Shown here: positions 16,888 to 25,379 of the stretch, piece after piece
Position numbering within the stretch: the stretch's first letter is position 1
Layout: each line of letters starts with the position of its first letter
Assembly (NCBI GenBank): GCA_035695765.1
Contig: DASRRI010000038.1
Location: forward strand, 21,910 to 85,909
Direction: 5' to 3'
Source: Dongia_A sp035695765
GTDB taxonomy: Bacteria; Pseudomonadota; Alphaproteobacteria; Dongiales; Dongiaceae
Length of the DNA stretch: 64,000 nucleotides
Notes under the pieces: generated by a model
Databases searched by the model: none
What the model was told of the DNA's origin: nothing
The model's input: the letters and a program-made list of their open reading frames with translations, nothing else
Position numbers and translations under genes: made by a program

Positions 16888-16916
16888 GAGTCAGTATGGC
16901 CTTGTTGACTGGAGTC

Positions 16917-17429
16917 TCACGAGCAGCCCTCGACATATTCCACTTCCGGCACGCGGCCGGCATAGAACGACGTGACCTTGCCCTGCAGGGTCTCGAAGCG
17001 CACCGCCGCCTTGTGGTCCAAGGTCCAGAGGGTGAAATAGTTGCCGTCAGGCGCCACGTATTTGTGCGGCGTGACTTCGACAGACGCGCCCAGCACCTCC
17101 TTGACGTGATCTTCGCTATCGCCAACACCGAGCCCGCTCTTGGTCTTGATGCCGGGCTCGTTGACCTCGACCCGCACCACGCGGCCGTTGGAGACCATGA
17201 ACCACAGCCCATCGATTGCAGGCTCCGGCCGCAGGTAATGGCATTCCGGATCGTCGACCGGACCATCGGATACCAGCTTCATGCCGAGCGCCTTGGAGGC
17301 CTGCTCCACGCTCATGCCGATCCGCGCCGGCCCGTAGCCGGCGGTGGTGATGCGCCAGTCGTCGGCGGCGGAGGCGCTACCAAGAGTACTCCCCAGCAAA
17401 ACCCACACCATGTACATTATGCGTTGCAT
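16917..17429 (-). CDS. Secreted hypothetical protein
   Basis: 170 residues from ATG 17429, which gives a clean signal peptide (MQRIMYMVWVLLGSTLGSASA, cleavage likely after SASA). The mature part contains GYGPARIGMSVEQASKALG, a motif of short periplasmic proteins of unknown role, and SDGPVDDPECHY. Three cysteines remain in the mature region, including the penultimate residue. Probably periplasmic. No function can be assigned. Adjacent to the macro-domain gene on the same strand. Confidence 0.65.
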   Translation of the reverse strand: MQRIMYMVWVLLGSTLGSASAADDWRITTAGYGPARIGMSVEQASKALGMKLVSDGPVDDPECHYLRPEPAIDGLWFMVSNGRVVRVEVNEPGIKTKSGLGVGDSEDHVKEVLGASVEVTPHKYVAPDGNYFTLWTLDHKAAVRFETLQGKVTSFYAGRVPEVEYVEGCS

Positions 17430-17486
17430 AGCCAACCGGCAGGATTGTTCTGTTGAAAAAATGGCACAGCGCAAATCGTCGCAGTG

Positions 17487-17936
17487 CTACTGACGCCTAT
17501 CCTCCCGAAGCGGCATCTTATCGGCGCCGAGCCTGCGCAGCCGTTCGACGCGGCGCTTCTGATAGGCCACGATTTCGCGCGCCATCGGGACTCTGCGGTC
17601 AAACCTCAAGTGCGTGATCGAGACGACGAAATCGCCACCGCCACCGTCGGTCCCGGCGCGCAATCGGCACATGATCCCGCCAGGGTCTCCTGCATAAGTG
17701 ACCTCGGCGATTTGCCACTCCGGCTGCAGATCAAGCCCCGGTCTCTGTTGTCGAATTACAGCCGCCAACTCGGGCGTAGGCGTGGTGCGGATCGGCAACA
17801 TCTGTTGCATTCCCTCGAGCAGCGCGTCCACGCGAAGAAGGTCATCGATCACGCGGTCGAAACTCCACTGCACACGGCGATCAGCTTTACGGCGGACGCC
17901 GCCCGAACATGCATGTTCAATGCGGCCCGGCTCCAT
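17487..17936 (-). CDS. Hypothetical protein with paralogous fragment at 20.8 kb
   Basis: 149 residues, unrecognised family. The C-terminal half (YAGDPGGIMCRL, DFVVSITHLRFDRRVPM, REIVAYQKRR) recurs almost residue for residue in the frameshifted locus at 20824-21190, so it is a genuine local paralogue family. The C-terminus is very basic (RRVERLRRLGADK). No signal peptide or membrane segment; start uncertain because several upstream codons are open. Confidence 0.6.
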   Translation of the reverse strand: MEPGRIEHACSGGVRRKADRRVQWSFDRVIDDLLRVDALLEGMQQMLPIRTTPTPELAAVIRQQRPGLDLQPEWQIAEVTYAGDPGGIMCRLRAGTDGGGGDFVVSITHLRFDRRVPMAREIVAYQKRRVERLRRLGADKMPLREDRRQ

Positions 17937-17993
17937 GATGTCCGATTTTAGTTTATGTGCAGTTCGACCTCAAGCGTGACGGGCTTGCCATAT

Positions 17994-18011
17994 TGTATCC
18001 AATTAGATACA
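17994..18011. promoter_or_regulatory. Candidate antitoxin operator (TGTATC-N6-GATACA)
   Basis: Inverted repeat TGTATC / GATACA with a 6-bp AT-rich spacer, 47 bp before the ATG of the HigA-like gene in otherwise GC-rich DNA. Position and symmetry suit autoregulation by an HTH antitoxin and could overlap its promoter. Confidence 0.5.
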
Positions 18012-18058
18012 GCGCCCGCATTACACGCTCCTGCGGACGGATGTGTTGGAGTAGAACA

Positions 18059-18370
18059 ATGGCGAAAGCGAAGAAGAAGGCAGCGGCGAAGGTCAGGGTC
18101 GGCAAGTTCGAGGCTTCCGACTATCTCAAGACAGAGATAGCCATTCGCGAATTCCTGGCGGCAGCGATGGAAGACTCGAATCCCGAAGTTTTCCTTGCCG
18201 CGCTGGGCGAGATCGCCAAGGCCCGCGGCATTGCCGCGCTCGCCAAACGCAGCGGCCTCGGCCGCGAAAGCCTCTACAAGACCCTCGCCCCCGGCTCAAA
18301 GCCGCGCTACGAGACGGTCTGCAAGCTGGTGGATGCACTGGGCGTGAAGCTGACCGTGAAGGCAGCGTAG
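18059..18370 (+). CDS. HigA/addiction-module antidote HTH protein (orphan)
   Basis: 103 residues. A Lys/Ala-rich start is followed by FLAAAMEDSNPEVFLAALGEIA and the HTH segment GIAALAKRSGLGRESLYKTL with KPRYETVCKLVDALGVKL. This is the hallmark of the 'putative addiction module antidote' XRE-like family that pairs with HigB/RelE-type toxins and represses its own promoter. ATG 18059 begins at the family N-terminus. Normally the toxin gene directly precedes; here the 122 bp upstream encode none and the next gene faces the other way, so it is an orphan antitoxin. The palindrome at 17994-18011 is a likely binding site. Confidence 0.8.
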   Translation: MAKAKKKAAAKVRVGKFEASDYLKTEIAIREFLAAAMEDSNPEVFLAALGEIAKARGIAALAKRSGLGRESLYKTLAPGSKPRYETVCKLVDALGVKLTVKAA

Positions 18371-18528
18371 AACTCGACTCTGACCCTAACTTGCAGACCC
18401 GATCATCTACACGTTTGTGATACCGTCCGCCTCAACTTCAGGTAAGACGAACGCGCCACCCGGGCTTGAAAGGTCGGCCAGTCATGCCAGCTGACACGAG
18501 CCAGTCGTCGATGCGCTCGTCTGCCGGA

Positions 18529-19791
18529 TCAGGGTGTCCCACTCCCAATGAACGCCACCGTGACTCGCGAAATATTGGGCGGGAGCTTTTCGACGAACGC
18601 CTTGAAGCTCTTCGGTTGACCCTGCCCGATCGTGATCCCCGGCGCCTTTACGATGGAACGCTGCACCACCTGATTGGCGCTGTTCAGGAGGCTGATCTGC
18701 ATCGGCGGAACTGCCTGGGGCTCAGCGCTGGAATTGACAATGATCCCCTGGATCAGCAGCCCGTGATCCTTCCGCACCGGATCGACCAGCGAGATGCCCA
18801 GGCCCGCGCCGGTACGAGCTGCTGGTTGCGGCGCAGCCGAGGCCACTGTCGGCGCCGGCGTTACAACAGCAGGTACCGCAGGTTTGACAGCTCCATTGCT
18901 CACGCCCGAAACGCTGGAGGGAGTGCTGTTGGACCCTGCTTGCCGCATTGCGCTCGACCCAGCAGTGCCAATGCAGAAGCCTATTCGATCGACACAGTTG
19001 TCGGCAGGAAGAGCGGTTTGATGATGGAACCTGTTCGCATCGACCTCACGCTCTGCTTGGTGCGCTCCGGGACCAAAAAACGGCACAGGAACGCTTCCCG
19101 GCACAGAGCCTGCCGGAATGGCGATCGTTGCACTCGCACTGGGCGGCGCGGCCTGCGGAGCGGCACGCGCTGGGGCTGGTTCAGCCGCCGGTACGCTGGA
19201 CACGCCGACCGATGGCGCCGCGGACGGCGAGTCCATCGGCGCAGAGCTTGAAACCCCGCTTTCGCCGGTAGCTGCCTCCGCACCCGTCGCCCCTGACACC
19301 GTCGTGTCGCCGGTTGCCGCATTGCCGCCCACAGCTGCACCGGAACTGGTGTCGGTGGAAAGATCAGCGTCGGTGTCCGCATCAGCGCCGGCGCTGGTGT
19401 CAGCGTCAACGCTTGTTTCGGTGCCCGCATCGGTGCCGGCGGTGCTATCTGCACCAGCGCTTGTATCGCTGCTGGTATCAGTATCGGCGTTCACATCTCC
19501 GCCAGCGTCCGTATCGCCACTGGTATCGACATCTGCATCAACGCCAACATCACCGCCGGCATCCCCGGCACCAACACCCGCCGATGCATCAATATCTGCA
19601 CCGCCTAGGCTGCCTCCGGCCTCGGCACCGGCGCCTACTTTGTCGCCACCAACCAGAATGAGCGGCTCAGTGAGCGCGGGCCCGTTCATGGCGACCGCTA
19701 GCGGCGCACCCTGGGCTGTCGAGAGTCCGAGGCCCATGGTCAATGCGCCTGCGGCGCTCAACAATGCGTTGCGCGATGCTCTGCTCCACAT
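18529..19791 (-). CDS. Secreted Asp/Thr/Gly-repeat protein with DUF3426-like C-terminal domain
   Basis: 420 residues. An N-terminal signal peptide (LLSAAGALTMGLGLSTAQG) is followed by about 130 residues of acidic low-complexity repeats (DTSGDTDAGG, DADTDADL), a Pro/Ala-rich middle with four cysteines' worth of unusual residues (NCVDRIGFCIG), and a C-terminal beta domain. That domain reads LLIQGIIVNSSAEPQAVPPM, ISLLNSANQVV, PGITIGQGQPKSF, matching the DUF3426/FxLYD pattern found in envelope proteins. The repeats are Asp-rich and could bind divalent cations. Probably periplasmic or surface; function unknown. The codon-level repeats make length polymorphism likely. Confidence 0.7.
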   Translation of the reverse strand: MWSRASRNALLSAAGALTMGLGLSTAQGAPLAVAMNGPALTEPLILVGGDKVGAGAEAGGSLGGADIDASAGVGAGDAGGDVGVDADVDTSGDTDAGGDVNADTDTSSDTSAGADSTAGTDAGTETSVDADTSAGADADTDADLSTDTSSGAAVGGNAATGDTTVSGATGAEAATGESGVSSSAPMDSPSAAPSVGVSSVPAAEPAPARAAPQAAPPSASATIAIPAGSVPGSVPVPFFGPGAHQAEREVDANRFHHQTALPADNCVDRIGFCIGTAGSSAMRQAGSNSTPSSVSGVSNGAVKPAVPAVVTPAPTVASAAPQPAARTGAGLGISLVDPVRKDHGLLIQGIIVNSSAEPQAVPPMQISLLNSANQVVQRSIVKAPGITIGQGQPKSFKAFVEKLPPNISRVTVAFIGSGTP

Positions 19792-19982
19792 GACGGCGAT
19801 CTCCAGGGCTGAAAGCTCTGGACTGCAAACCGCTGAGTGGCTTGCCGCGTTGCTCTCAGCCGGCGATGGCGTCGTTATCGGCGCGAAAAGGCGGCCGCCC
19901 TGACAAACGATGGTAAGGATGCTGAATGCAGGATGAACAAAGGCCCTAGCTGGACCGCCGTTTCGATCTCGAAATGCGTGCG

Positions 19983-20669
19983 CTAGCCGGCTTCGGATGG
20001 TTGCCCGAGGGATGCTTCTGCGCGCTCAGCCAACACCCAGTCAGCGACCAGCCGCAGTATCATTTGCCGCACGCCCCAGTAGAAGCGTTCCAGCTTCAGC
20101 ACGGCGGCGGCGTTCTCGCGGATCTGCAGCGTTTCGCCGAACATCTCGAACGGCCAGTCGGCGGACCCTTCGAGGCGCTCAAGGTCGCTCTCCGAAAGGC
20201 CGTTGCCGTCGCTCCCGCTGAGGCGCCGATAGCGGATGAGATATCCGCGCTCCAAGGCGCTGCGTGTGCCGCCTGCCGGTGCACCGCTCCACAAGCCGAG
20301 CGGCTGCGCCAGCGCCGCGCGGTGTTCCATCCATAGCACCTCTGCGCGCGCCTGCCTTTGCGCCTCGTTCTGTGGCGCTTCATCCTCGGTCTCCCATGGA
20401 TAGAACCGCACCAGCATATTGCAGAACGCGCTGTGATAGCCGCTGTCGCCGGCGCCGGTCGCATAGAGCGCGCTGGATAGGCTGCTGACCGCCGACAGCA
20501 GCACGCGCGCGATCGCGAAATTGCACCCGCCGGCGAGGCCTGCTTCGCGCTGCGGCAGCCGCAGCAGATCATGCACGTCGCGGAAATAGAGACTCTCCAG
20601 CGGACCGCGCACAAACCGCGCGATCTGCGGCCACCGCGTCTCTTCGATCGGAAGCGGGATGTACCCCAT
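19983..20669 (-). CDS. Hypothetical cytoplasmic protein
   Basis: 228 residues, not recognised. The sequence is a mixed alpha protein rich in Trp and Leu (ESLYFRDVHDLLRL, CNFAIARVLLSAVSSLSSALY, KLERFYWGVRQMILRLVADW). No signal peptide or membrane segment is evident, and no motif points to an enzyme. Isolated between a secreted-protein gene and a degraded locus. The reading frame shows third-position GC bias typical of real genes here. Confidence 0.55.
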   Translation of the reverse strand: MGYIPLPIEETRWPQIARFVRGPLESLYFRDVHDLLRLPQREAGLAGGCNFAIARVLLSAVSSLSSALYATGAGDSGYHSAFCNMLVRFYPWETEDEAPQNEAQRQARAEVLWMEHRAALAQPLGLWSGAPAGGTRSALERGYLIRYRRLSGSDGNGLSESDLERLEGSADWPFEMFGETLQIRENAAAVLKLERFYWGVRQMILRLVADWVLAERAEASLGQPSEAG

Positions 20670-20823
20670 GTGCCGATTGTGGAGCAGCCGCTCGGCTCAA
20701 ACAAGGCCGCCAGCGGAGTCGCCCGTTCATCTGGCGTTCATGCGCGTCTGATCCGGTGCTCGCGCGCCTGTCGTCCACGAGGCATTACGAAAGGAACATT
20801 CTCCGTTCCCGGCCTTTCTCTCG

Positions 20824-21190
20824 CTATGTGCCGCTTAATCCATCTTCCTGGAGTGGCAGCTTGGCAGCGCCGCTCTTGCGCAGCCATTTGATGCGACGTT
20901 TCTGGTAGGCGGCGATCTCGCGGTACATGGGCGTCCTGGCATCGAACTTCAGGTGCGTGATCGACACGACGAACGGCGAATCCGCGGCTCCTTCGCTATC
21001 CTCAAGCCGGCACATGATCCCACCGGGATCGCCGGCATAGGAGATCTTCGTGACGCGCCACTGCCGCGCGCATTGACGGTGAGCTCCGTGCCTGACTTCT
21101 CGCCGGCGGCGAAGCTCACTTCCTCGAGCAGCTTTTTCATCGTGATGTGAAACCGCCGCGCGCCGATACTCTCAGCGCTGCTCAGTGAAA
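20824..21190 (-). pseudogene. Frameshifted chimera: hslU 3'-end copy joined to a 17487-type gene end
   Basis: Read on the minus strand, the locus opens with a degenerate copy of the HslU C-terminus (ESIGARR then MKKLLEEVSFAAGEKSG, against ENIGARR and MEKLLEEVSFTASEKSG in HslU at 21.9 kb). DNA identity is high over about 110 bp (21079-21190 versus 21843-21955). After TVNAR the frame changes and continues as WRVTKISYAGDPGGIMCRL, FVVSITHLKFDARTPM, REIAAYQKRR, a near copy of the C-terminal half of the protein at 17487-17936. One frameshift and the absence of a proper start mark it as a pseudogene. A PAS gene lies between real hslU and this copy. Confidence 0.75.
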
Positions 21191-21200
21191 ACGGGGCCGG

Positions 21201-21707
21201 CTATCTCGCAGCGGACTTGCACGGCTGGACGATCAGCATGATCTGGTCGACCTGCGAGCCGTCGCTGGAGAGCGGCAGCCCCAGGCGTTCGTAGTCGAGG
21301 AAATCGCGGTTCTCGAACGGTACGCGTTGGCGCGCGAGCTGGCAGAGCTTGTGCTCCATCATCCAGAGGAAGCAGCGACGGCCGAACTCCCTGGCTTTCG
21401 GCGACACCACATCGCCATGCAGCCGGCCGGTATAGTCGCGCCCGACCAGCGTCGTGATCTCCGACCCCCAGAGCCGATACCGGAAGTCGATTCCGCGCTC
21501 ATCGCGCACTACATCGAACAGCACGATCCACCGCAGCAGCGATCGGTTATCCACCGGATCGAAATCGGATCGGGACGGCAAGAGCCCCCGCCCGACGTGC
21601 CGCAGCCACCAGCGATAGGCCTGCACGAAATTGGGCGGGCTGGCGCCATCCGGAACCCAGGGTTCGACGACCGCCGTCTCCTCCGGCAATGGAAGCTTGC
21701 TGGTCAT
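21201..21707 (-). CDS. PAS_5-type small PAS-domain protein
   Basis: 168 residues from ATG 21707 (MTSKLPLPE). Core motifs are DFDPVDNRSLLRWIVLFDVV, DFRYRLWGSEI, GRDYTGRLHG and the C-terminal DQIMLIVQP strand, the same plan as the PAS proteins at 5476, 41313 and 42523. No output domain. It sits between hslU and a duplicated piece of the hslU 3' end, which suggests it was inserted or that the region was tandemly duplicated. An upstream ATG (21749) would add 14 residues of no obvious conservation. Confidence 0.7.
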   Translation of the reverse strand: MTSKLPLPEETAVVEPWVPDGASPPNFVQAYRWWLRHVGRGLLPSRSDFDPVDNRSLLRWIVLFDVVRDERGIDFRYRLWGSEITTLVGRDYTGRLHGDVVSPKAREFGRRCFLWMMEHKLCQLARQRVPFENRDFLDYERLGLPLSSDGSQVDQIMLIVQPCKSAAR

Positions 21708-21767
21708 CGCGGCAGGATAGGTCAGGTTCGGCGGGGTGCCAAGCAACAACGCACGCGATGCTCGCCG

Positions 21768-23144
21768 CTACAGGATGAATTTGCTCAGATCCGTGTTCTT
21801 CGCCAGCGGCGCCACGCGCTCGTTCACATACTTTGCATCGACCGTGAACTCACTCCCTGACTTCTCGCTGGCAGTGAAGCTCACCTCTTCGAGCAGCTTT
21901 TCCATCACGGTCTGAAGTCGGCGTGCGCCGATATTCTCGACGCTGCCGTTGATTGCGCTCGCGAGGTCGGCGATGGCGTCGATCGCGTCTTCGGTGAAGG
22001 TCAGCGCCAGCTCTTCCGTGTTGAGCAGGGCCTTGTATTGCGTGATGAGGCTGGCTTCGGGTTCAGTCAAAATCCGCTTCAGGTCATCGCGCGTCAGGGC
22101 GTTCAGCTCCACGCGGATGGGCAGGCGGCCCTGCAGCTCCGGCAAGAGGTCCGAGGGCTTCGCGATGTGGAAGGCGCCGGAGGCGATGAACAAGATGTGG
22201 TCGGTCTTCACCGAGCCGTGCTTGGTCGAGACCGTTGTGCCTTCGATCAACGGCAGCAGGTCGCGCTGCACGCCTTCGCGGCTCACATCCGCGCCGACGC
22301 GCTCGCTGCGCGCGCAGATCTTGTCGATCTCGTCCAGGAACACGATGCCGTGCTGCTCCATCATCTGTACGGCTTCGCCCAGCACCTTCTCCTGGTCCAG
22401 CAGCTTCTCGCTCTCTTCGGCGATCAACGGCGCGTAGGCTTCGCGCACTGTCGTGCGGCGCGCCTTGGTGCGGCTGCCCAGCGCGTTGCCAAGCACTTCA
22501 TTGAGGTTGATCATGCCCATGGAGGCGCCGGGCATGCCGGGGATCTCGAAGGTGGGGAGCGCGCCACCGGCGCTGTCCTTCAGCTTCAGCTCGATCTCCT
22601 TGTCGTCCAGTTCGCCGGCGCGCAGCATCTTGCGGAACTTCGAGCGCGTATCGGCGCTCGATCCTTCGCCGACCAGCGCATCGAGCACGCGCTCTTCCGC
22701 CGCCTGCTCGGCCTTGGCCTCGACCTGGCGCTTCATCTTCTCCTTGGTCATGAGGATGGAGATCTCCAGCAGGTCGCGCACGATCTGCTCGACATCGCGG
22801 CCGACATAGCCGACCTCGGTGAACTTGGTCGCCTCGACCTTGATGAAGGGCGCCTGCGCCAGCTTTGCAAGGCGCCGCGCGATCTCGGTCTTGCCGACGC
22901 CGGTCGGGCCGATCATCAGGATGTTCTTCGGCATCACCTCTTCGCGCAGTTCCGGCGAGAGTTGCTGCCGGCGCCAACGGTTGCGCAGCGCGATCGCGAC
23001 CGCGCGCTTGGCGTCGTTCTGGCCGACGATATGCCGGTCGAGCTCATGCACGATCTCGCGCGGCGTCAGCGAGCCCGCATCTGTGGCGGTGCTGGCGGTT
23101 TCGGTCTGTTTGGGCGTGCGGTTGATGTCGTCCATGCGGGTCAT
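21768..23144 (-). CDS. hslU: HslU, ATPase subunit of the HslUV protease
   Basis: 458-residue AAA+ unfoldase of the ClpYQ (HslUV) protease, which threads unfolded proteins into HslV. Walker A GPTGVGKT is at 79-86. The I-domain (about 125-260) includes the segment around GMPGASMGMINLNEV. Walker B IVFLDEIDKI, the second-region homology and sensor Arg (IGARR) follow, and the C-terminal LSKFIL tail that inserts into HslV is intact. It is slightly longer than E. coli HslU because of a Thr/Ala-rich N-terminal extension. The ATG overlaps the HslV stop (ATGA), so the pair is translationally coupled. Confidence 0.96.
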   Translation of the reverse strand: MTRMDDINRTPKQTETASTATDAGSLTPREIVHELDRHIVGQNDAKRAVAIALRNRWRRQQLSPELREEVMPKNILMIGPTGVGKTEIARRLAKLAQAPFIKVEATKFTEVGYVGRDVEQIVRDLLEISILMTKEKMKRQVEAKAEQAAEERVLDALVGEGSSADTRSKFRKMLRAGELDDKEIELKLKDSAGGALPTFEIPGMPGASMGMINLNEVLGNALGSRTKARRTTVREAYAPLIAEESEKLLDQEKVLGEAVQMMEQHGIVFLDEIDKICARSERVGADVSREGVQRDLLPLIEGTTVSTKHGSVKTDHILFIASGAFHIAKPSDLLPELQGRLPIRVELNALTRDDLKRILTEPEASLITQYKALLNTEELALTFTEDAIDAIADLASAINGSVENIGARRLQTVMEKLLEEVSFTASEKSGSEFTVDAKYVNERVAPLAKNTDLSKFIL

Positions 23145-23716
23145 AGCTTCTCGAAGATCACGTTATGATTGGTGTAGATGCAGATGTCGGCGGCGATCTT
23201 CATCGCCTTCTTGGCGATCGCCTCGGCATTCATGCTGTCCACGTCGATGAGGGCGCGCGCCGCGGCCAGCGCGAACGAGCCGCCCGAGCCGATGCCGATG
23301 AGGCCGTCCTCCGGTTCCAGCACGTCGCCCGATCCGGTGAGGATGAAACTCGTGTGCTTGTCCGCGACCGCCATCATGGCCTCGAGCCGGCGGAGATACT
23401 TGTCCTGCCGCCAATCCTTGGCCAGTTCCACGCAGGCGCGGGCGAGCTGCCCGGGATGCTTTTCCAGCTTGCCCTCCAGCCGCTCGAACAGGGTCAGCGC
23501 ATCGGCGGTCGAGCCGGCGAAACCGGCAATCACGTCGCGGCCTTCACTCTTGGTGAGCCGCCGCAGCTTGCGGGCGTTGGATTTCATGATGGTGTTGCCG
23601 ACGCTGACCTGGCCGTCGCCGGCCAGCACCACGTCACTCCCCTTGCGCACCAGCAGAATGGTCGTGCCGTGCCAGGGTGCGAGCCCGTGCCGGGCCCTAT
23701 CTTCCGCTTCGCTCAT
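23141..23716 (-). CDS. hslV: HslV, peptidase subunit of the HslUV protease
   Basis: 191-residue precursor of the proteasome-like N-terminal-nucleophile peptidase. The mature enzyme should start at Thr18 (HG|TTILLVRKG), exposing the catalytic threonine. GDGQVSVGNTIMK and SADALTLFERLEGKL are diagnostic. ATG 23716 gives the standard short propeptide; the open frame further upstream runs through a repeat and is not coding. First gene of the hslVU operon, divergent from hisB across 197 bp that contain the repeat at 23764-23838. Confidence 0.96.
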   Translation of the reverse strand: MSEAEDRARHGLAPWHGTTILLVRKGSDVVLAGDGQVSVGNTIMKSNARKLRRLTKSEGRDVIAGFAGSTADALTLFERLEGKLEKHPGQLARACVELAKDWRQDKYLRRLEAMMAVADKHTSFILTGSGDVLEPEDGLIGIGSGGSFALAAARALIDVDSMNAEAIAKKAMKIAADICIYTNHNVIFEKL

Positions 23717-23763
23717 GGCTAGCAAATAAGCGCCTCCCGTTAACGAATCAAGGTGACGCAAAG

Positions 23764-23838
23764 CGTCATCCCCGGGTTCGACCTGGGCTCGACCCGGGGA
23801 CCCAAGCTTGGGTTGCCGGGTCAAGCCCGGCAATGACG
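23764..23838. repeat. Palindromic intergenic repeat in the hslV-hisB divergent promoter region
   Basis: 75 bp with CGTCAT and ATGACG ends, holding two stem-loops: CCCCGGG with CCCGGGG, and TGCCGGG with CCCGGCA. It belongs to the same end-defined family as 8198-8320. Sitting between two divergent operons, it cannot be a simple terminator. Confidence 0.65.
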
Positions 23839-23913
23839 AAAAAAGGGGCGTTAACCCTGGCATTCCAACGCCTTCGCTGCTAAAAGGCGCGCCGAAGCAG
23901 GGAGGAGCCCCCG

Positions 23914-24528
23914 ATGGCCCGGCAGGTTGCACGGCAAGGCAAGGTCGAGCGCAAGACCAAGGAGACCGAGATCGCGGTCGCCGTGGATCTGGACGGGTCG
24001 GGCAAGTCCGAAATCTCGACCGGGATCGGATTCCTCGATCACATGCTGGACCAGCTGTCCCGACATTCCCTGATCGACATCAAGCTCAAGGCCAAGGGCG
24101 ACCTCCACATCGATTTCCACCACACCACCGAAGACACCGGCATCTGCATCGGCGAGGCGGTGGCGAAGGCGCTCGGCGAGCGCAAGGGCATCCGCCGCTG
24201 GGGCGAGGCGACGGTCCCGATGGACGAGACCCTGACCCGCGTCGCCCTGGATGCCTCCAACCGGCCGTACCTCATCTGGAAGGTGAATTTCTCCAAGCCG
24301 AAGCTGGGCGAGATGGACACCGAACTGTTCAAGGAATGGTTCCAGGCCTTCGCGCAGAATGCCGGCCTCACCTTGCACATCGAGAACCTCTACGGCGAGA
24401 ACAACCACCACATCGTGGAGAGCTGCTTCAAAGGCCTCGCCCGCGCGCTAAGGCAGGCGATCGAGATCGACCCCCGCAAGTCGGACGCCGTGCCGTCGAC
24501 CAAGGGTGTGTTGGGGGGATCGCTGTGA
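23914..24528 (+). CDS. hisB: Imidazoleglycerol-phosphate dehydratase
   Basis: 204-residue monofunctional HisB (no HisNB phosphatase domain), catalysing imidazoleglycerol phosphate to imidazoleacetol phosphate in histidine synthesis. The two Mn-binding signature blocks are present: DHMLDQLSRHS with HIDFHHTTEDTGI, and HIENLYGENNHHIVE near the C-terminus. First gene of the his operon, divergent from hslV. A 115-bp palindromic repeat lies between it and hisH. Confidence 0.96.
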   Translation: MARQVARQGKVERKTKETEIAVAVDLDGSGKSEISTGIGFLDHMLDQLSRHSLIDIKLKAKGDLHIDFHHTTEDTGICIGEAVAKALGERKGIRRWGEATVPMDETLTRVALDASNRPYLIWKVNFSKPKLGEMDTELFKEWFQAFAQNAGLTLHIENLYGENNHHIVESCFKGLARALRQAIEIDPRKSDAVPSTKGVLGGSL

Positions 24529-24561
24529 TAGAGCAGCTGTGGAACCCGACTTCGAATCTTG

Positions 24562-24676
24562 TTCCCCCTCCCCCGACACGGGGGATGGTTGGGGCGGGGG
24601 AAGCCGCGCCCGGGTGTGAGACAGTCTTCGCTCGCTTCCCCCTCCCTAGCCCTCCCCCATTTTGGGGGAGGGGATT
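24562..24676. repeat. Intercistronic G/C-tract palindrome, copy 1 (hisB/hisH)
   Basis: A long imperfect inverted repeat. The left arm has CCCTCCCCCGACACGGGGG and GGGGCGGGGGAAGC; the right arm has GCTTCCCCCTCCC and CCTCCCCCATTTTGGGGGAG. A loop of about 30 bp ends TCTTCGCTC. The same arms and loop end recur at 26732-26836 and 51468-51575. In RNA it would fold into an extended stem inside the his transcript. Confidence 0.8.
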
Positions 24677-24742
24677 CCAGCGTCCTTGGCACGCGGCGAT
24701 GCGTCGCCACCACCACACCCGCACCTAGCCCGGACCCGATCC

Positions 24743-25378
24743 ATGATCGTTGCGATCGTCGATTACGGGGCCGGAAATCTCCGCTCCGCTGAGAAGGCAT
24801 TGGCTGCGGCCGCCGGTGATTCCGCGCGCGTCATCGTCACCGCGGATCCCGATGCGGTGCGCAAGGCCGACCGCGTGGTCCTGCCCGGCGTCGGCGCCTT
24901 CGCCGATTGCAAACGTGGGCTCGATTCCCTCCCCGGCATGGTCGAGGCGCTGGAAGACGCGGTGCTGAAACAGGGCAAGCCGTTCCTCGGCATCTGCGTC
25001 GGCATGCAATTGATGGCGAGCCAGGGTGTCGAGTTCGGCACGCACAAGGGCCTTGACTGGATCAAGGGCAAGGTCGTGGTGCTCGATCCCGCCGACCAAT
25101 CCCTGCGCATTCCGCAGATGGGCTGGAACGATCTCGAGCTCACCGATGTTGCGCATCCGGCCCTCGCAGGAACAAAGACCGGCGATCACGCTTATTTCGT
25201 CCATTCCTACCATTTCGTGGCAGAGCGGCCGCAGGACGTGCTTGCCAGCGTCGAATATGGCGGGCCTGTGACGGCGATCGTCGGGCGCGACAACCTCCTG
25301 GGCGTACAGTTTCATCCTGAAAAAAGCCAGCGGGTGGGGTTGACTCTCCTCAAGAGCTTCCTGAAGTGGAATCCGTGA
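24743..25378 (+). CDS. hisH: Imidazole glycerol phosphate synthase, glutamine amidotransferase subunit
   Basis: 211-residue class I glutaminase subunit that supplies ammonia to HisF. The nucleophile Cys85 is in GICVGMQL; His191 and Glu193 in FHPEKS complete the triad. N-terminal VDYGAGNLRS and PGVGAF are typical of HisH. ATG 24743 is the family start; an upstream in-frame ATG lies inside the repeat. The stop is separated by 1 bp from the GNAT gene. Confidence 0.96.
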   Translation: MIVAIVDYGAGNLRSAEKALAAAAGDSARVIVTADPDAVRKADRVVLPGVGAFADCKRGLDSLPGMVEALEDAVLKQGKPFLGICVGMQLMASQGVEFGTHKGLDWIKGKVVVLDPADQSLRIPQMGWNDLELTDVAHPALAGTKTGDHAYFVHSYHFVAERPQDVLASVEYGGPVTAIVGRDNLLGVQFHPEKSQRVGLTLLKSFLKWNP

Positions 25379-25379
25379 C

